Shown here: positions 29,962 through 38,478 of the stretch, piece by piece
How positions within the stretch are numbered: the stretch's first letter is position 1
Layout: the number at the start of each line of letters is the position of its first letter
Assembly: GCA_038065255.1 (NCBI GenBank)
Contig: JBBTRI010000018.1
Location: forward strand, 1-39,060
Direction of reading: 5' to 3'
Length of the DNA stretch: 39,060 nt
Source: Patescibacteria group bacterium
Lineage (GTDB): Bacteria; Patescibacteriota; Patescibacteriia; JACQRZ01
The notes under the pieces: model-generated
Databases searched by the model: none
What the model was told of the DNA's origin: nothing
The model's input: only the letters and a program-made list of their open reading frames with translations
Made by a program: the position numbers and the translations under genes

Positions 29962-32900
29962 ATGGCACTACGCACAGTACACAAACTAACATTTGGAAGC
30001 GTGGCAGCGCTTGCGGTTTTTGTTGCACTTTCAGTATATTTCTCTCAAGTTTCGTTTAATGCATCTGCAAGTAAAACAGCAAATATTGTGAATGGAAAAG
30101 TGAGTGCTTGTTATTCGGATATTGAAGTTGGACAAGATAATTTTGATTGTGCAGACGCTGGAAGCAGTTGGTGTAAGCCCGATGGACAAATTCCCGGACA
30201 ATGTATTGGAGCAGCTCCATCGGGAGCAACCGGTATTGATTGCGATACATGCAGATGGGCACTTGCAGGCTGCAGTGACGATGATTATACAACCAACTGC
30301 AGATATTCGAGTTGCACTCGCGATGGCGGCACAAAAACATGTGATAAAGATAGCGACGCACCATCAACGTGTACAACTGCCACGCGAAGCTGGACAGCAG
30401 GGATCACCTGTCCAACAGACTGTACGTCATCTACCCAAACATTTGATTATCAATATACGTGTACAACAGACGGCAAGAAGACCAAAGTCTATACCTCGAC
30501 AGCAGGCAGTTGCAGACCTTCAGCAAACGTCGTGGAAGAATGCGATGCGTGCAATGATACGGTCGGACCGAGTGATGCTTATACAAACTGTCCATGGCCG
30601 CAAACATGCAGTAACGCGCAGCAATCGGCAGGGAAGGCCGTTGTTGATTGTACTGTTCCTTCGGGTACGCGCTGTAAGCCGACAAATTCCGGATCCACAA
30701 CATTCAGCAGTACGGCAAAACGCTCGCGCGAAAAATCTTGCTGCAGTCTGAATAATTATAATCGAACATGTTCTCAGGGCTCAACAACAGAGGTGTCCTT
30801 TCCTACTGTGCCGAGCTATACATATTCTGCTTCACGAAAATCAGGAACTACATGTATAGACTTACCTTCAACATCACTGCAAACTTCCTGTTGTAGTGAA
30901 AATGTAAAATCATGTACGTCATGGGAATGTAGGCGCGAAGGAAACGGCGGAAAAAACAAGCGCACATGCAAGCCCTATACATGCAAGGAAGACAATAGTG
31001 GTTTTACGGCAGGGTCGAGCGCAGAAGAAACTGGATCAAGCTGTAGTACGGCAAGCTGTGAGTCGGGTGACTACCTTGATACTGAAAGCGTTGTAGTAGC
31101 TTGCCCGGCAAATAAGGAGCCTGGGAGTGGCGCCGTTGAGAAATGGGGAAAGAAGAAAAAAAATGGCGTTACCTGCAGTGGATCAGACTGGGTGAGCGAA
31201 CGGTCTGTTGCGTGCTGTACGCAAAATAAATGGGCGTGCGGTTATGCTAATTCTGGCAATGAATGCAGTGGTAAAGGTGGTCAAACAATCACACAAACAT
31301 GCTCTGAGACAAAATGTGAAGCGCCACAAGCGTCGACAGTAACGCCAATAAATAATACACCTGAACCATCTAAGGCATCAAAATTTTGTCCCGATGAAAA
31401 TTCAAGCGAAAAAGGAGGAACGTTGCCAGGTGGTGCTGATGGGAATACTCTGCGTTATGTAAGCGGCGGTTGGAGCTCGAATAGCTTTCTAAAAAACACA
31501 GGCGGGAGTATTGGGATTGGCGTAGGATCAGCAAATCCAAGTAATTTATTTGAAATCAGCAATGCATACAATTCTAGTATAACTACTCAAACGAGAATTA
31601 CAGACGTTTCCAGTAATCCCGAACTCCAACTCCAGTATGCTGCAGATAGCGCATTCGCATCCAATCAACACTGGTCGCTATATGTTCAGAATAAGAAATC
31701 AGACGGAAATGCGGGCGATGCAAGTCTGCGCATCTGGGGGTTTGGCTCTGACCGCGTTATTATTGATAAGGATGGCGGAGTGCATGCCACAAAATTCTGT
31801 ACCAATGTAGATACACCCGGATGTACGGAATTGACCGGCGGCGGAGGGAGTCTGTGGGAAAAAGTCGGCGCAACTCAAGATATCGGCTATAGTGCAGGTG
31901 CCGTGAAGGTTGGATCCGCCGGCGGCCTAACATTAGGTGAAGATAAGGCAGCCCCTACGGCAAACACCCCCGGCTCTCTGAAGTTCATTTCTGCAGGCGA
32001 TAATACTTTCTTTACATCCTTTATTGCCGGCACTCAGACTGGTGATGTAGCTTATACTCTGCCAACCTCAGTGGGATCAGACGGGCAATTTCTCAAGATT
32101 GGCGCTCAAGGCGCGCTCTCCTGGGCGGATACTCCCCGTATACCTGATTTATCACAGTACCATTTTAATAATATTTTCAGCAATGGAGGATTTGAAGGCG
32201 GCAAAGAACAGTGGGATGCTGAATTTGGAACTGAAACTAACTTTGCCATTACAACAAGTGAATGGCATACCGGATTAAAAAGTTTACATATAAAACCAAG
32301 AGACAGTAGCAGGCGTTTTAAAAACAACCGAACTCCCATTAAGCAAAACACTCCCTATTCGGTAATTTTTTGGGTAAAGGCGGACAGCGTTGTAAAAAAT
32401 AGCGTTGCGGAAGCGACTATCAAGAGCTGTGCTGCTATCAATCAACCCTGTAGTACAGAGATTAAGCGCATTCAAATGCCAACCGATGCAACGCATGGCT
32501 GGAGAAAAATAAGCGCAGATACCATTATAATAAATAATGGAAATCCTGAAATCGAGCTTGAGTTTACATTCTCTCATACTGCAGGAAATGTATTTATTGA
32601 TGACATTATACTAACCGAAAGCCCCACGGCAATCGGATATTCTGATAGTTTTATTGAATCATCGGGATATCAAAGTATTTATGGAAGGCTTGGCATTGGA
32701 GCGCGCCCAAGTAGTGATAACAACCCAATGCTTATGGTGAATCCGGGCCAAGAAATCGTCTCAAGCGGCAATGTAAACCTTAAAGTAGCAAAAGATTCAA
32801 CTATAGCCGAATTGGAAAATTATCCTGGAACTGGCGCCACCCCCAGCGTAGGAGATTATATTTACGTTCAATCACTTGGAAATACAAAAGGGAGTATAGT

Positions 32901-35148
32901 GACTGAAGGCTCATCAAAAAGCGGCAACGACCCATGGAAAATAAGGCTTGCCGAGCCGCTCCCGAGCGCTAGCGCTATAGATGAGCAATTTTTTATCATC
33001 AGAAAACTGGCAAGTTTCAGCGGCCTCGGCTGGAATTATAGTGGAAATGGCGGCGGTGATGTTTCCATTTCCGGAAGCGGGCGGATCGGCATTGGAACTG
33101 CCGCCCCCGCTGCCCGACTCCATGTGTATGGAGGGCAATCGTGGGGAGCAAACATTCGTTTAGATGCAACAGATGTTCTTAAGCAAAACCCGGAAAACTC
33201 TAATAGTTGGTTTAGTAATACTGCGGGAAGCACATGGGATCTGATTTCAACCGGCGGAGTGGCGAGTGAGGGCATTAAAAAATTTCTTATCAAAGACGTA
33301 TCGCATAACGCAGTCCGACTTACTATAGATGATGCGGGGAACGTTGGCATTGGGACGACGGCGCCCGCTTCCGCGCTACACGTGGCAGGCGCTACAGGCC
33401 TAACATTAGGCGAAGACAAAGAGGCAACCCCTCCGGCGACGAATACAGCCGGCACCCTGAAGTTTATTTCTGCAGGCGACAACGCATTTAGCACATCATT
33501 TGTTGCCGGTACTCAAATAGGTAATGTATCTTATACTCTTCCACTTGCGCTTGGTACAGCGGGACAGTTTTTAAAACTAAAAACAGTGAACGGCGCTACA
33601 AGTACTCTTGAGTGGGCCGATCGAGGAGGACTTGGCATCTTAAATGGACTTACTGATAATGAACAGCTTTTTGCCAAAGCAGATGATACTAATGTCACAC
33701 TATCTATTGTATCCGCCGCAGCTGCAGGCACAACAAAAGCAGCGCACACATTTGCTCTTGGGTGGGCCGGCGTGCTTGGCGCTAGTAGAGGGGGTACGGG
33801 ATTGTCGTTGGCTAATGCTACGAATGGTGGAACGGCAGGCAATTTGTTACGTGTAAAGAGTAATGGAACCACACCGGAAAGTTGGACATGGGAAAGTTGG
33901 ACACCGGATTATTTTTCACCGTCAAATCCGTCTGGCGGAACAGCAGGACAATTCTTGCAAAAAACAGCAAGGGGTTTTGCATGGGCGGGCGAAGCTGATC
34001 CTAAAGTCGGTACATTAACAAATAGTAAATGGTGCACAGCGAACAATACAGTAATAAGCTGTACTGCAGATAGTCCTATTCTTACTGGCACGGCACAGGG
34101 GCAAACACTCTGGTGGGATAATACAACTGGTGCTCAAAAATGGGTTGTAGACAATAAACTAACTATCAATTCAAATGGCAATGTTGGCATAGGGACGACA
34201 GATACAAAAGGCGCAAAATTTGCCGTAACTCATGATGCAGCTGCAACAAGCGGGCTCTTTGTGTATACCTCTGATAAAGGCACCATACTCTCGACAACAT
34301 CGATTGTCGCCGATCTCCTCTCCAAAATTGGCATCATTCCCGTCGCGCAAGAGCAACAACCATCTGCAGGCGGCGGAGGAGGAACAGGAACGAGAGTAGA
34401 AGCAAGGGAGGGCACAGGGGGCACTGTCACAAACTCGGGCACGGTGGCATCCCTTCCCACTCCTGCCTCAGGAACACCTGAAGCAACACCAACGCCAACG
34501 CCAACGCCAACAGGGCAAGTTGCATTACCGATAGAAAGTGCGGCGCCGATATCTGCTGCAGATCAACGATTTGTTATAACACCCTCAACGCCAGGAACCA
34601 CCATTCCTACGCCGCCTCCTTCTCTTTTGGAACAACCAGATCCGGTGACTGCAGCTTCAGCAATTGCTACCAAATCCGCATTTGGTATGCCCGACTATGT
34701 TACAATTACATGGAGCTCATCTCCAAATGCAACATCGTACAAGATCACCCGCAAAACACGAGAGGCTGGATCGTCGAGTTGGTCGGGTCAAGTACTTGAA
34801 GATACCACATCACCGATCACAGATCATACGGGAACTATAAAAAATATTGGAGATATTCAATATACGATTGCGGCAATCAATAATGCGGGCGAAACAAGTA
34901 TCCCTGTGCCGGTTAAACTTATAGAGAGTGCCGGAGTACAACCAACTGCGGCACCAGGACCAACGCCACTCAATACCCCCGCACCACCTGAGCCTTCTTC
35001 ATCTACAGCTCCGGTGCCACCGCCACAAACCGCTCCGGCGGCAGCTTCAACCACACCATCCGCGCCGACAACACTGACACCCTCTAATGGCAGTACAACA
35101 ACAGGCTCATCAGGAGGAAGGGCGGGAGGCACAGTTGTCAGTCCCTAA
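29962..35148 (+). CDS. Giant surface protein: Cys-rich region, tail-fibre repeats, CBM-like and FN3-like modules
   Basis: The 1728-aa protein has an N-terminal anchor or signal (about 8-32). Residues about 48-475 hold about 42 cysteines, including three CC pairs, in short TSP1- or knottin-like repeats. Tail-fibre repeats ('GxVGIGT..P...L.V') begin near 515. Between about 735 and 885 lies a jelly-roll module like CBM_4_9: NGGFEGGKEQW, TGLKSLHIKP, YSVIFWVKAD, then GNVFIDDIILTE. Two copies of a 70-residue unit starting GLTLGEDK are near 655 and 1146. The C-terminus has a Gly/Thr/Pro-rich linker with (PT)n, an FN3-like domain (about 1573-1652, VTITWSSSPNATSYKITRK) and a Pro/Ser/Thr tail without a sorting signal. 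It is probably a long adhesive fibre; ligand and function are inference. I chose the ATG at 29962, after the previous stop. Confidence 0.7.
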   Translation: MALRTVHKLTFGSVAALAVFVALSVYFSQVSFNASASKTANIVNGKVSACYSDIEVGQDNFDCADAGSSWCKPDGQIPGQCIGAAPSGATGIDCDTCRWALAGCSDDDYTTNCRYSSCTRDGGTKTCDKDSDAPSTCTTATRSWTAGITCPTDCTSSTQTFDYQYTCTTDGKKTKVYTSTAGSCRPSANVVEECDACNDTVGPSDAYTNCPWPQTCSNAQQSAGKAVVDCTVPSGTRCKPTNSGSTTFSSTAKRSREKSCCSLNNYNRTCSQGSTTEVSFPTVPSYTYSASRKSGTTCIDLPSTSLQTSCCSENVKSCTSWECRREGNGGKNKRTCKPYTCKEDNSGFTAGSSAEETGSSCSTASCESGDYLDTESVVVACPANKEPGSGAVEKWGKKKKNGVTCSGSDWVSERSVACCTQNKWACGYANSGNECSGKGGQTITQTCSETKCEAPQASTVTPINNTPEPSKASKFCPDENSSEKGGTLPGGADGNTLRYVSGGWSSNSFLKNTGGSIGIGVGSANPSNLFEISNAYNSSITTQTRITDVSSNPELQLQYAADSAFASNQHWSLYVQNKKSDGNAGDASLRIWGFGSDRVIIDKDGGVHATKFCTNVDTPGCTELTGGGGSLWEKVGATQDIGYSAGAVKVGSAGGLTLGEDKAAPTANTPGSLKFISAGDNTFFTSFIAGTQTGDVAYTLPTSVGSDGQFLKIGAQGALSWADTPRIPDLSQYHFNNIFSNGGFEGGKEQWDAEFGTETNFAITTSEWHTGLKSLHIKPRDSSRRFKNNRTPIKQNTPYSVIFWVKADSVVKNSVAEATIKSCAAINQPCSTEIKRIQMPTDATHGWRKISADTIIINNGNPEIELEFTFSHTAGNVFIDDIILTESPTAIGYSDSFIESSGYQSIYGRLGIGARPSSDNNPMLMVNPGQEIVSSGNVNLKVAKDSTIAELENYPGTGATPSVGDYIYVQSLGNTKGSIVTEGSSKSGNDPWKIRLAEPLPSASAIDEQFFIIRKLASFSGLGWNYSGNGGGDVSISGSGRIGIGTAAPAARLHVYGGQSWGANIRLDATDVLKQNPENSNSWFSNTAGSTWDLISTGGVASEGIKKFLIKDVSHNAVRLTIDDAGNVGIGTTAPASALHVAGATGLTLGEDKEATPPATNTAGTLKFISAGDNAFSTSFVAGTQIGNVSYTLPLALGTAGQFLKLKTVNGATSTLEWADRGGLGILNGLTDNEQLFAKADDTNVTLSIVSAAAAGTTKAAHTFALGWAGVLGASRGGTGLSLANATNGGTAGNLLRVKSNGTTPESWTWESWTPDYFSPSNPSGGTAGQFLQKTARGFAWAGEADPKVGTLTNSKWCTANNTVISCTADSPILTGTAQGQTLWWDNTTGAQKWVVDNKLTINSNGNVGIGTTDTKGAKFAVTHDAAATSGLFVYTSDKGTILSTTSIVADLLSKIGIIPVAQEQQPSAGGGGGTGTRVEAREGTGGTVTNSGTVASLPTPASGTPEATPTPTPTPTGQVALPIESAAPISAADQRFVITPSTPGTTIPTPPPSLLEQPDPVTAASAIATKSAFGMPDYVTITWSSSPNATSYKITRKTREAGSSSWSGQVLEDTTSPITDHTGTIKNIGDIQYTIAAINNAGETSIPVPVKLIESAGVQPTAAPGPTPLNTPAPPEPSSSTAPVPPPQTAPAAASTTPSAPTTLTPSNGSTTTGSSGGRAGGTVVSP
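34487..34511 (+). repeat. Short tandem repeat (CCAACG)n in the giant surface gene
   Basis: About four copies of the 6-base unit ccaacg/ccaaca encode a Thr-Pro run within the linker. Such runs can change length by slippage in frame, altering linker length without breaking the gene. Confidence 0.7.
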
Positions 35149-35157
35149 AAAAACGGT

Positions 35158-38100
35158 ATGCCCCGAAAAAAAATCACAACAAGTAAAAGTGTTGGCATGA
35201 GGCGGAAAGCATCTCCGCAAGTAAGAGTTGTTCAAATTTCACACACTCAACCTCAAAATAATTTCATGCCATTTGCAGTGTTTCTTGCCGGGATCATTGT
35301 GTTCTCATTCTTTTCTGTTGCATCAGCGCAGAACCTGCTTGTCCGACAAGCGCCGCAATGCAGTGGGATGTGGGAATGCACTTCGCTCTATTTCAAAAAC
35401 CTCTGGCAGACATTGAGCAGTGCACCGCCTGCAGCGGAGAAAGTATTTGCGACAGACGATACGGCCGCTCAAACGACAGCAGGCTTAGGCAAGCCTCTTA
35501 TCTTCCAACCCAATGCAATGGATATGGTTGGAGTAGGAACGCTTAATCCCGGTGCGAAACTTTCAGTACAGAGTGCAGAAAAAGAAGGAACAGGAACGTT
35601 GAAGAGAAAAAGCATCCAGCCAACCGGGGGGACAGGGATGTCACTGCCTCGAGGGACGATTGAGGGAGACAGCACTGCATTTAACACTGAGGTTGACATT
35701 GGAGATATTATTAGGGTTTATTCATCTGGCACAGGACCGGGTGGATATACACCTCCGATGGGTTCCATGGGCGGGGGCAATGCAATGATAGTTGAGAAAA
35801 AGACAGATAATGAACATATTGATGTGGTTGGCATCGGTTATATGATTGATATACCCAACGGAAGCAAATACTATATCTCAAAAAAGAATTCATTTGAATT
35901 GGGTCATACATCTCAAGGGAAATATATTCAAGATCTAGCTGTAGGTACTACTGGGAATGTAGGAATTGGGAAAGAGCCAAAAAATAGCTTTCAAAGCGGT
36001 AGTCTCAGTATTGCCGGAGAACTGGAAACAAATCGCATTACTTCACAAGAAGCCGGCTTGATTACATGGGATGACCAAATTTCAGGAAGAAGGTATACAA
36101 ATAGGATTGGTGGCGGATATCTGAATATCAATGCAAGTTCTGGCATGAATCAGGCAGGTTCTGATACGAGTAAGTATGCCACTGGTGGAGGGGGAGTGAG
36201 TATTGGCGCGGGTAATGGCGGAGGTGTTGATTATCAACAAACAGGAAATGGTAGTTGGGGTGGAGGTATTGGCATATCTGCGGGAGGTGGCGGCAGTGCG
36301 AATGGCGAAGGAAATCGTGCAGGAGGAGGAGGAAGTATTATGCTGTCGGCAGGAAATGCAGGAAATGCAGGAGGAGGCGCAGAAGGCTATAACGGTGCAA
36401 TGGTAGATATCAGCGGAGGGAGCGCGAGTAGTGGATCAAAAACACCGCAAGTAGGAGGACCGGTGAATATTCGGGGCGGAAGCGGAAGTACACCTGAGTG
36501 GGACACTGCGAATAATGTCTATAAAGGAGGGGGAGGTGAAGGAGGAGGCATTACAATCACGGGAGGATACGGTGCTTCTGTTTGGGGAGATGTGGAAAAG
36601 AGCGGAGCGGGAGGGAGCGTTGTAATCTCGGGAGGGAATGGAAAAAATACATATGGAAATATCATCTTTCAACCACAAGGAGGCAGTGTCGGTATTGGAA
36701 CACTGACGCCATCCGCACAAGCTATTTTGGATATGTCCGCTTCAGACAGAGGCTTTCTTCCCCCAAGGACATACGAACAAGCAACTGGCCTTGGGGCTAT
36801 CCACGAAGGACTCACCATTTATAATATGTTAGAACACACCTATAAGGTGTGGAATGGTAGTGCATGGAATGAGATGGGAGGATTATGGAAGAAAGTCGCC
36901 GGCGGGAATGATATATTTTTCACCGGCGGCAAGGTGGGGATAGGGACAGATAAGAATTTATCGACACTTACAGTGAAGGGGCTGCCTATGTTTTCCATAA
37001 GCAGTGGATCAAATCAAACGATCAAAGCTACATTAACAGACGTAGCTTCTTTAGGAGGAACAACCACTATTTTGTATGGTTTTTCATCTGGCGATTGGAA
37101 TCAGTTGGCGCCTGGCACTAGGATAATTGTCAAAACACCCAGTGGGACAACAGTCGATACGGTCATTGCTGGTATGGGCCAACTCACTAGCCTTAACAGG
37201 GTGACGTTAACGGGAAATGATATAAACGCGATAATGATTAAGGGAGTTATAGATAATAATTTTTATGCAGAGTCAGGACTTTCTTTGGATGTATATCCTA
37301 ATATTTTGCGACTTGCTAGTTCGGAAGATTATACAAAATTTCTTATAAATTCTAATGGCAACGTCGGCATAGGGACGCCGAGTCCGGATTCAAAATTGAC
37401 AATTCGAGGTGGCGTTAGTGATGCCAATTATAATACAGTTGGATTGAAATTAATTTCTAGCGGTCCTGGATGGGGTTCGGGAATTCAGTTCAATAATACG
37501 ACAAAAAACAAAACCTATGGGATCTATGCGGCTGGATGGGACGACAAATGGCATTTTAGCGATGTGACACTCGAGGTTGATCGCATGGTTATTGACAGTG
37601 TGGGTAATGTCGGCATCGGGACGGCGAGTCCCGGGGCAAAACTTCATTTAGAGGGAAATGGAGTAGATAAGGCAAATATTCGGATGAAGAATACATGGCT
37701 TGGAACAAGTGCTGTAACATGGGAGCTACAAGCAGGTATAAAAGATATACATGATAATTATTTTGGAATAAAAGCCATACCGGCAAGTGGACTATCCAAA
37801 CAAATAATTACCATCAATCCCATAGGCAAAGTTGGAATTAATTGGACAGCACCAGAGTATGAGCTTGATGTAGCAGGTGATATAAATGTAAGGAATGCAA
37901 CCGGATCCTCTCTTGGTCAAAACACTAATTCTTTTAAAATCGCCTTAGCAAAAGAGCGTATCGGGTTTGATGTTGCTGAACTTTTTGATACAGAAGAAAA
38001 TGTTGAAGTTGGCGAAATTTTAGTTATTGGCTCAACGGAGCGAAAACTAAAGAAATCGTCGGAACCCTATCAAAATACAGTGATTGGTGTAGTTTCTGGC

Positions 38101-38454
38101 GCTCCAGCGATACTCTTTGAGGGTTCGCAGCTTAAGATGGGTACATCGCAGAAAGGATCAGACAGTGAACGAAGGCCGGCAGTTGCTTTGACGGGCAAGG
38201 TCCCTGTAAAAGTATCACTTGAAAACGGTTCCATTCAGGTTGGCGATTATCTGACAACATCAAGTAAGTCGGGAGTAGCAATGAAGGCAACAAAACCCGG
38301 TATGACGATTGGTGTATCTTTGGAGAATTATGATGGCAGTGACAAAGCAGATGTACTAACATTTTTGAGTATAAAAGAGGCGAATGGCCTTGAAATGCTA
38401 AAAAAATTAGAAGATAGAATCAAAGAACTAGAAAAGAAACTTAAGAAAAAATAA
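35158..38454 (+). CDS. Large Gly-rich tail-fibre-like surface protein with conserved C-terminal domain
   Basis: The 1098-aa protein has a basic N-terminus, a membrane anchor or signal (about 37-58), and a short segment with two cysteines (QCSGMWECTS). Repeated fibre units follow: GVGTLNPGAKLSV, GNVGIG, GSVGIGTLTPSAQAILDM, GNVGIGTPSPDSKLTI, GNVGIGTASPGAKLHL. A Gly-rich block (about 335-510) may form a polyglycine-helix lattice as in some phage fibre tips. Residues about 937-1075 (FDVAELFDTEENVEVGEIL, then VIGVVSGAPAI, VALTGKVPVKVS, VGDYLTTSSKSGVAMK) form a C-terminal domain common in CPR surface proteins. It is similar in outline to phage-fibre intramolecular chaperones (S74 or Peptidase_G2-like), but a catalytic dyad is not obvious. 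The last 20 residues are a coiled coil. It ends the three-gene operon. Confidence 0.7.
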   Translation: MPRKKITTSKSVGMRRKASPQVRVVQISHTQPQNNFMPFAVFLAGIIVFSFFSVASAQNLLVRQAPQCSGMWECTSLYFKNLWQTLSSAPPAAEKVFATDDTAAQTTAGLGKPLIFQPNAMDMVGVGTLNPGAKLSVQSAEKEGTGTLKRKSIQPTGGTGMSLPRGTIEGDSTAFNTEVDIGDIIRVYSSGTGPGGYTPPMGSMGGGNAMIVEKKTDNEHIDVVGIGYMIDIPNGSKYYISKKNSFELGHTSQGKYIQDLAVGTTGNVGIGKEPKNSFQSGSLSIAGELETNRITSQEAGLITWDDQISGRRYTNRIGGGYLNINASSGMNQAGSDTSKYATGGGGVSIGAGNGGGVDYQQTGNGSWGGGIGISAGGGGSANGEGNRAGGGGSIMLSAGNAGNAGGGAEGYNGAMVDISGGSASSGSKTPQVGGPVNIRGGSGSTPEWDTANNVYKGGGGEGGGITITGGYGASVWGDVEKSGAGGSVVISGGNGKNTYGNIIFQPQGGSVGIGTLTPSAQAILDMSASDRGFLPPRTYEQATGLGAIHEGLTIYNMLEHTYKVWNGSAWNEMGGLWKKVAGGNDIFFTGGKVGIGTDKNLSTLTVKGLPMFSISSGSNQTIKATLTDVASLGGTTTILYGFSSGDWNQLAPGTRIIVKTPSGTTVDTVIAGMGQLTSLNRVTLTGNDINAIMIKGVIDNNFYAESGLSLDVYPNILRLASSEDYTKFLINSNGNVGIGTPSPDSKLTIRGGVSDANYNTVGLKLISSGPGWGSGIQFNNTTKNKTYGIYAAGWDDKWHFSDVTLEVDRMVIDSVGNVGIGTASPGAKLHLEGNGVDKANIRMKNTWLGTSAVTWELQAGIKDIHDNYFGIKAIPASGLSKQIITINPIGKVGINWTAPEYELDVAGDINVRNATGSSLGQNTNSFKIALAKERIGFDVAELFDTEENVEVGEILVIGSTERKLKKSSEPYQNTVIGVVSGAPAILFEGSQLKMGTSQKGSDSERRPAVALTGKVPVKVSLENGSIQVGDYLTTSSKSGVAMKATKPGMTIGVSLENYDGSDKADVLTFLSIKEANGLEMLKKLEDRIKELEKKLKKK

Positions 38455-38455
38455 A

Positions 38456-38478
38456 ACCCCTCACTAGTCAAGGGGCGT
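38456..38478. terminator. Intrinsic terminator at the end of the surface-protein operon
   Basis: ACCCCT (38456-38461) pairs with AGGGG-c (38471-38475) across a short loop, immediately after the stop at 38454. On the minus strand the run of T after CCCC would also stop the convergent gene, whose stop codon lies inside the loop. Confidence 0.6.

Noticed and set aside
30104-30751. 215-codon plus-strand frame within the giant surface gene
   Set aside because: An out-of-frame shadow rich in Arg, Gln and Val; the main frame has the Cys-rich domain pattern.
34857-35132. 91-codon minus-strand Gly/Val/Ala-rich frame
   Set aside because: Antisense of the Pro/Ser/Thr-rich tail; the composition is fully explained by that.
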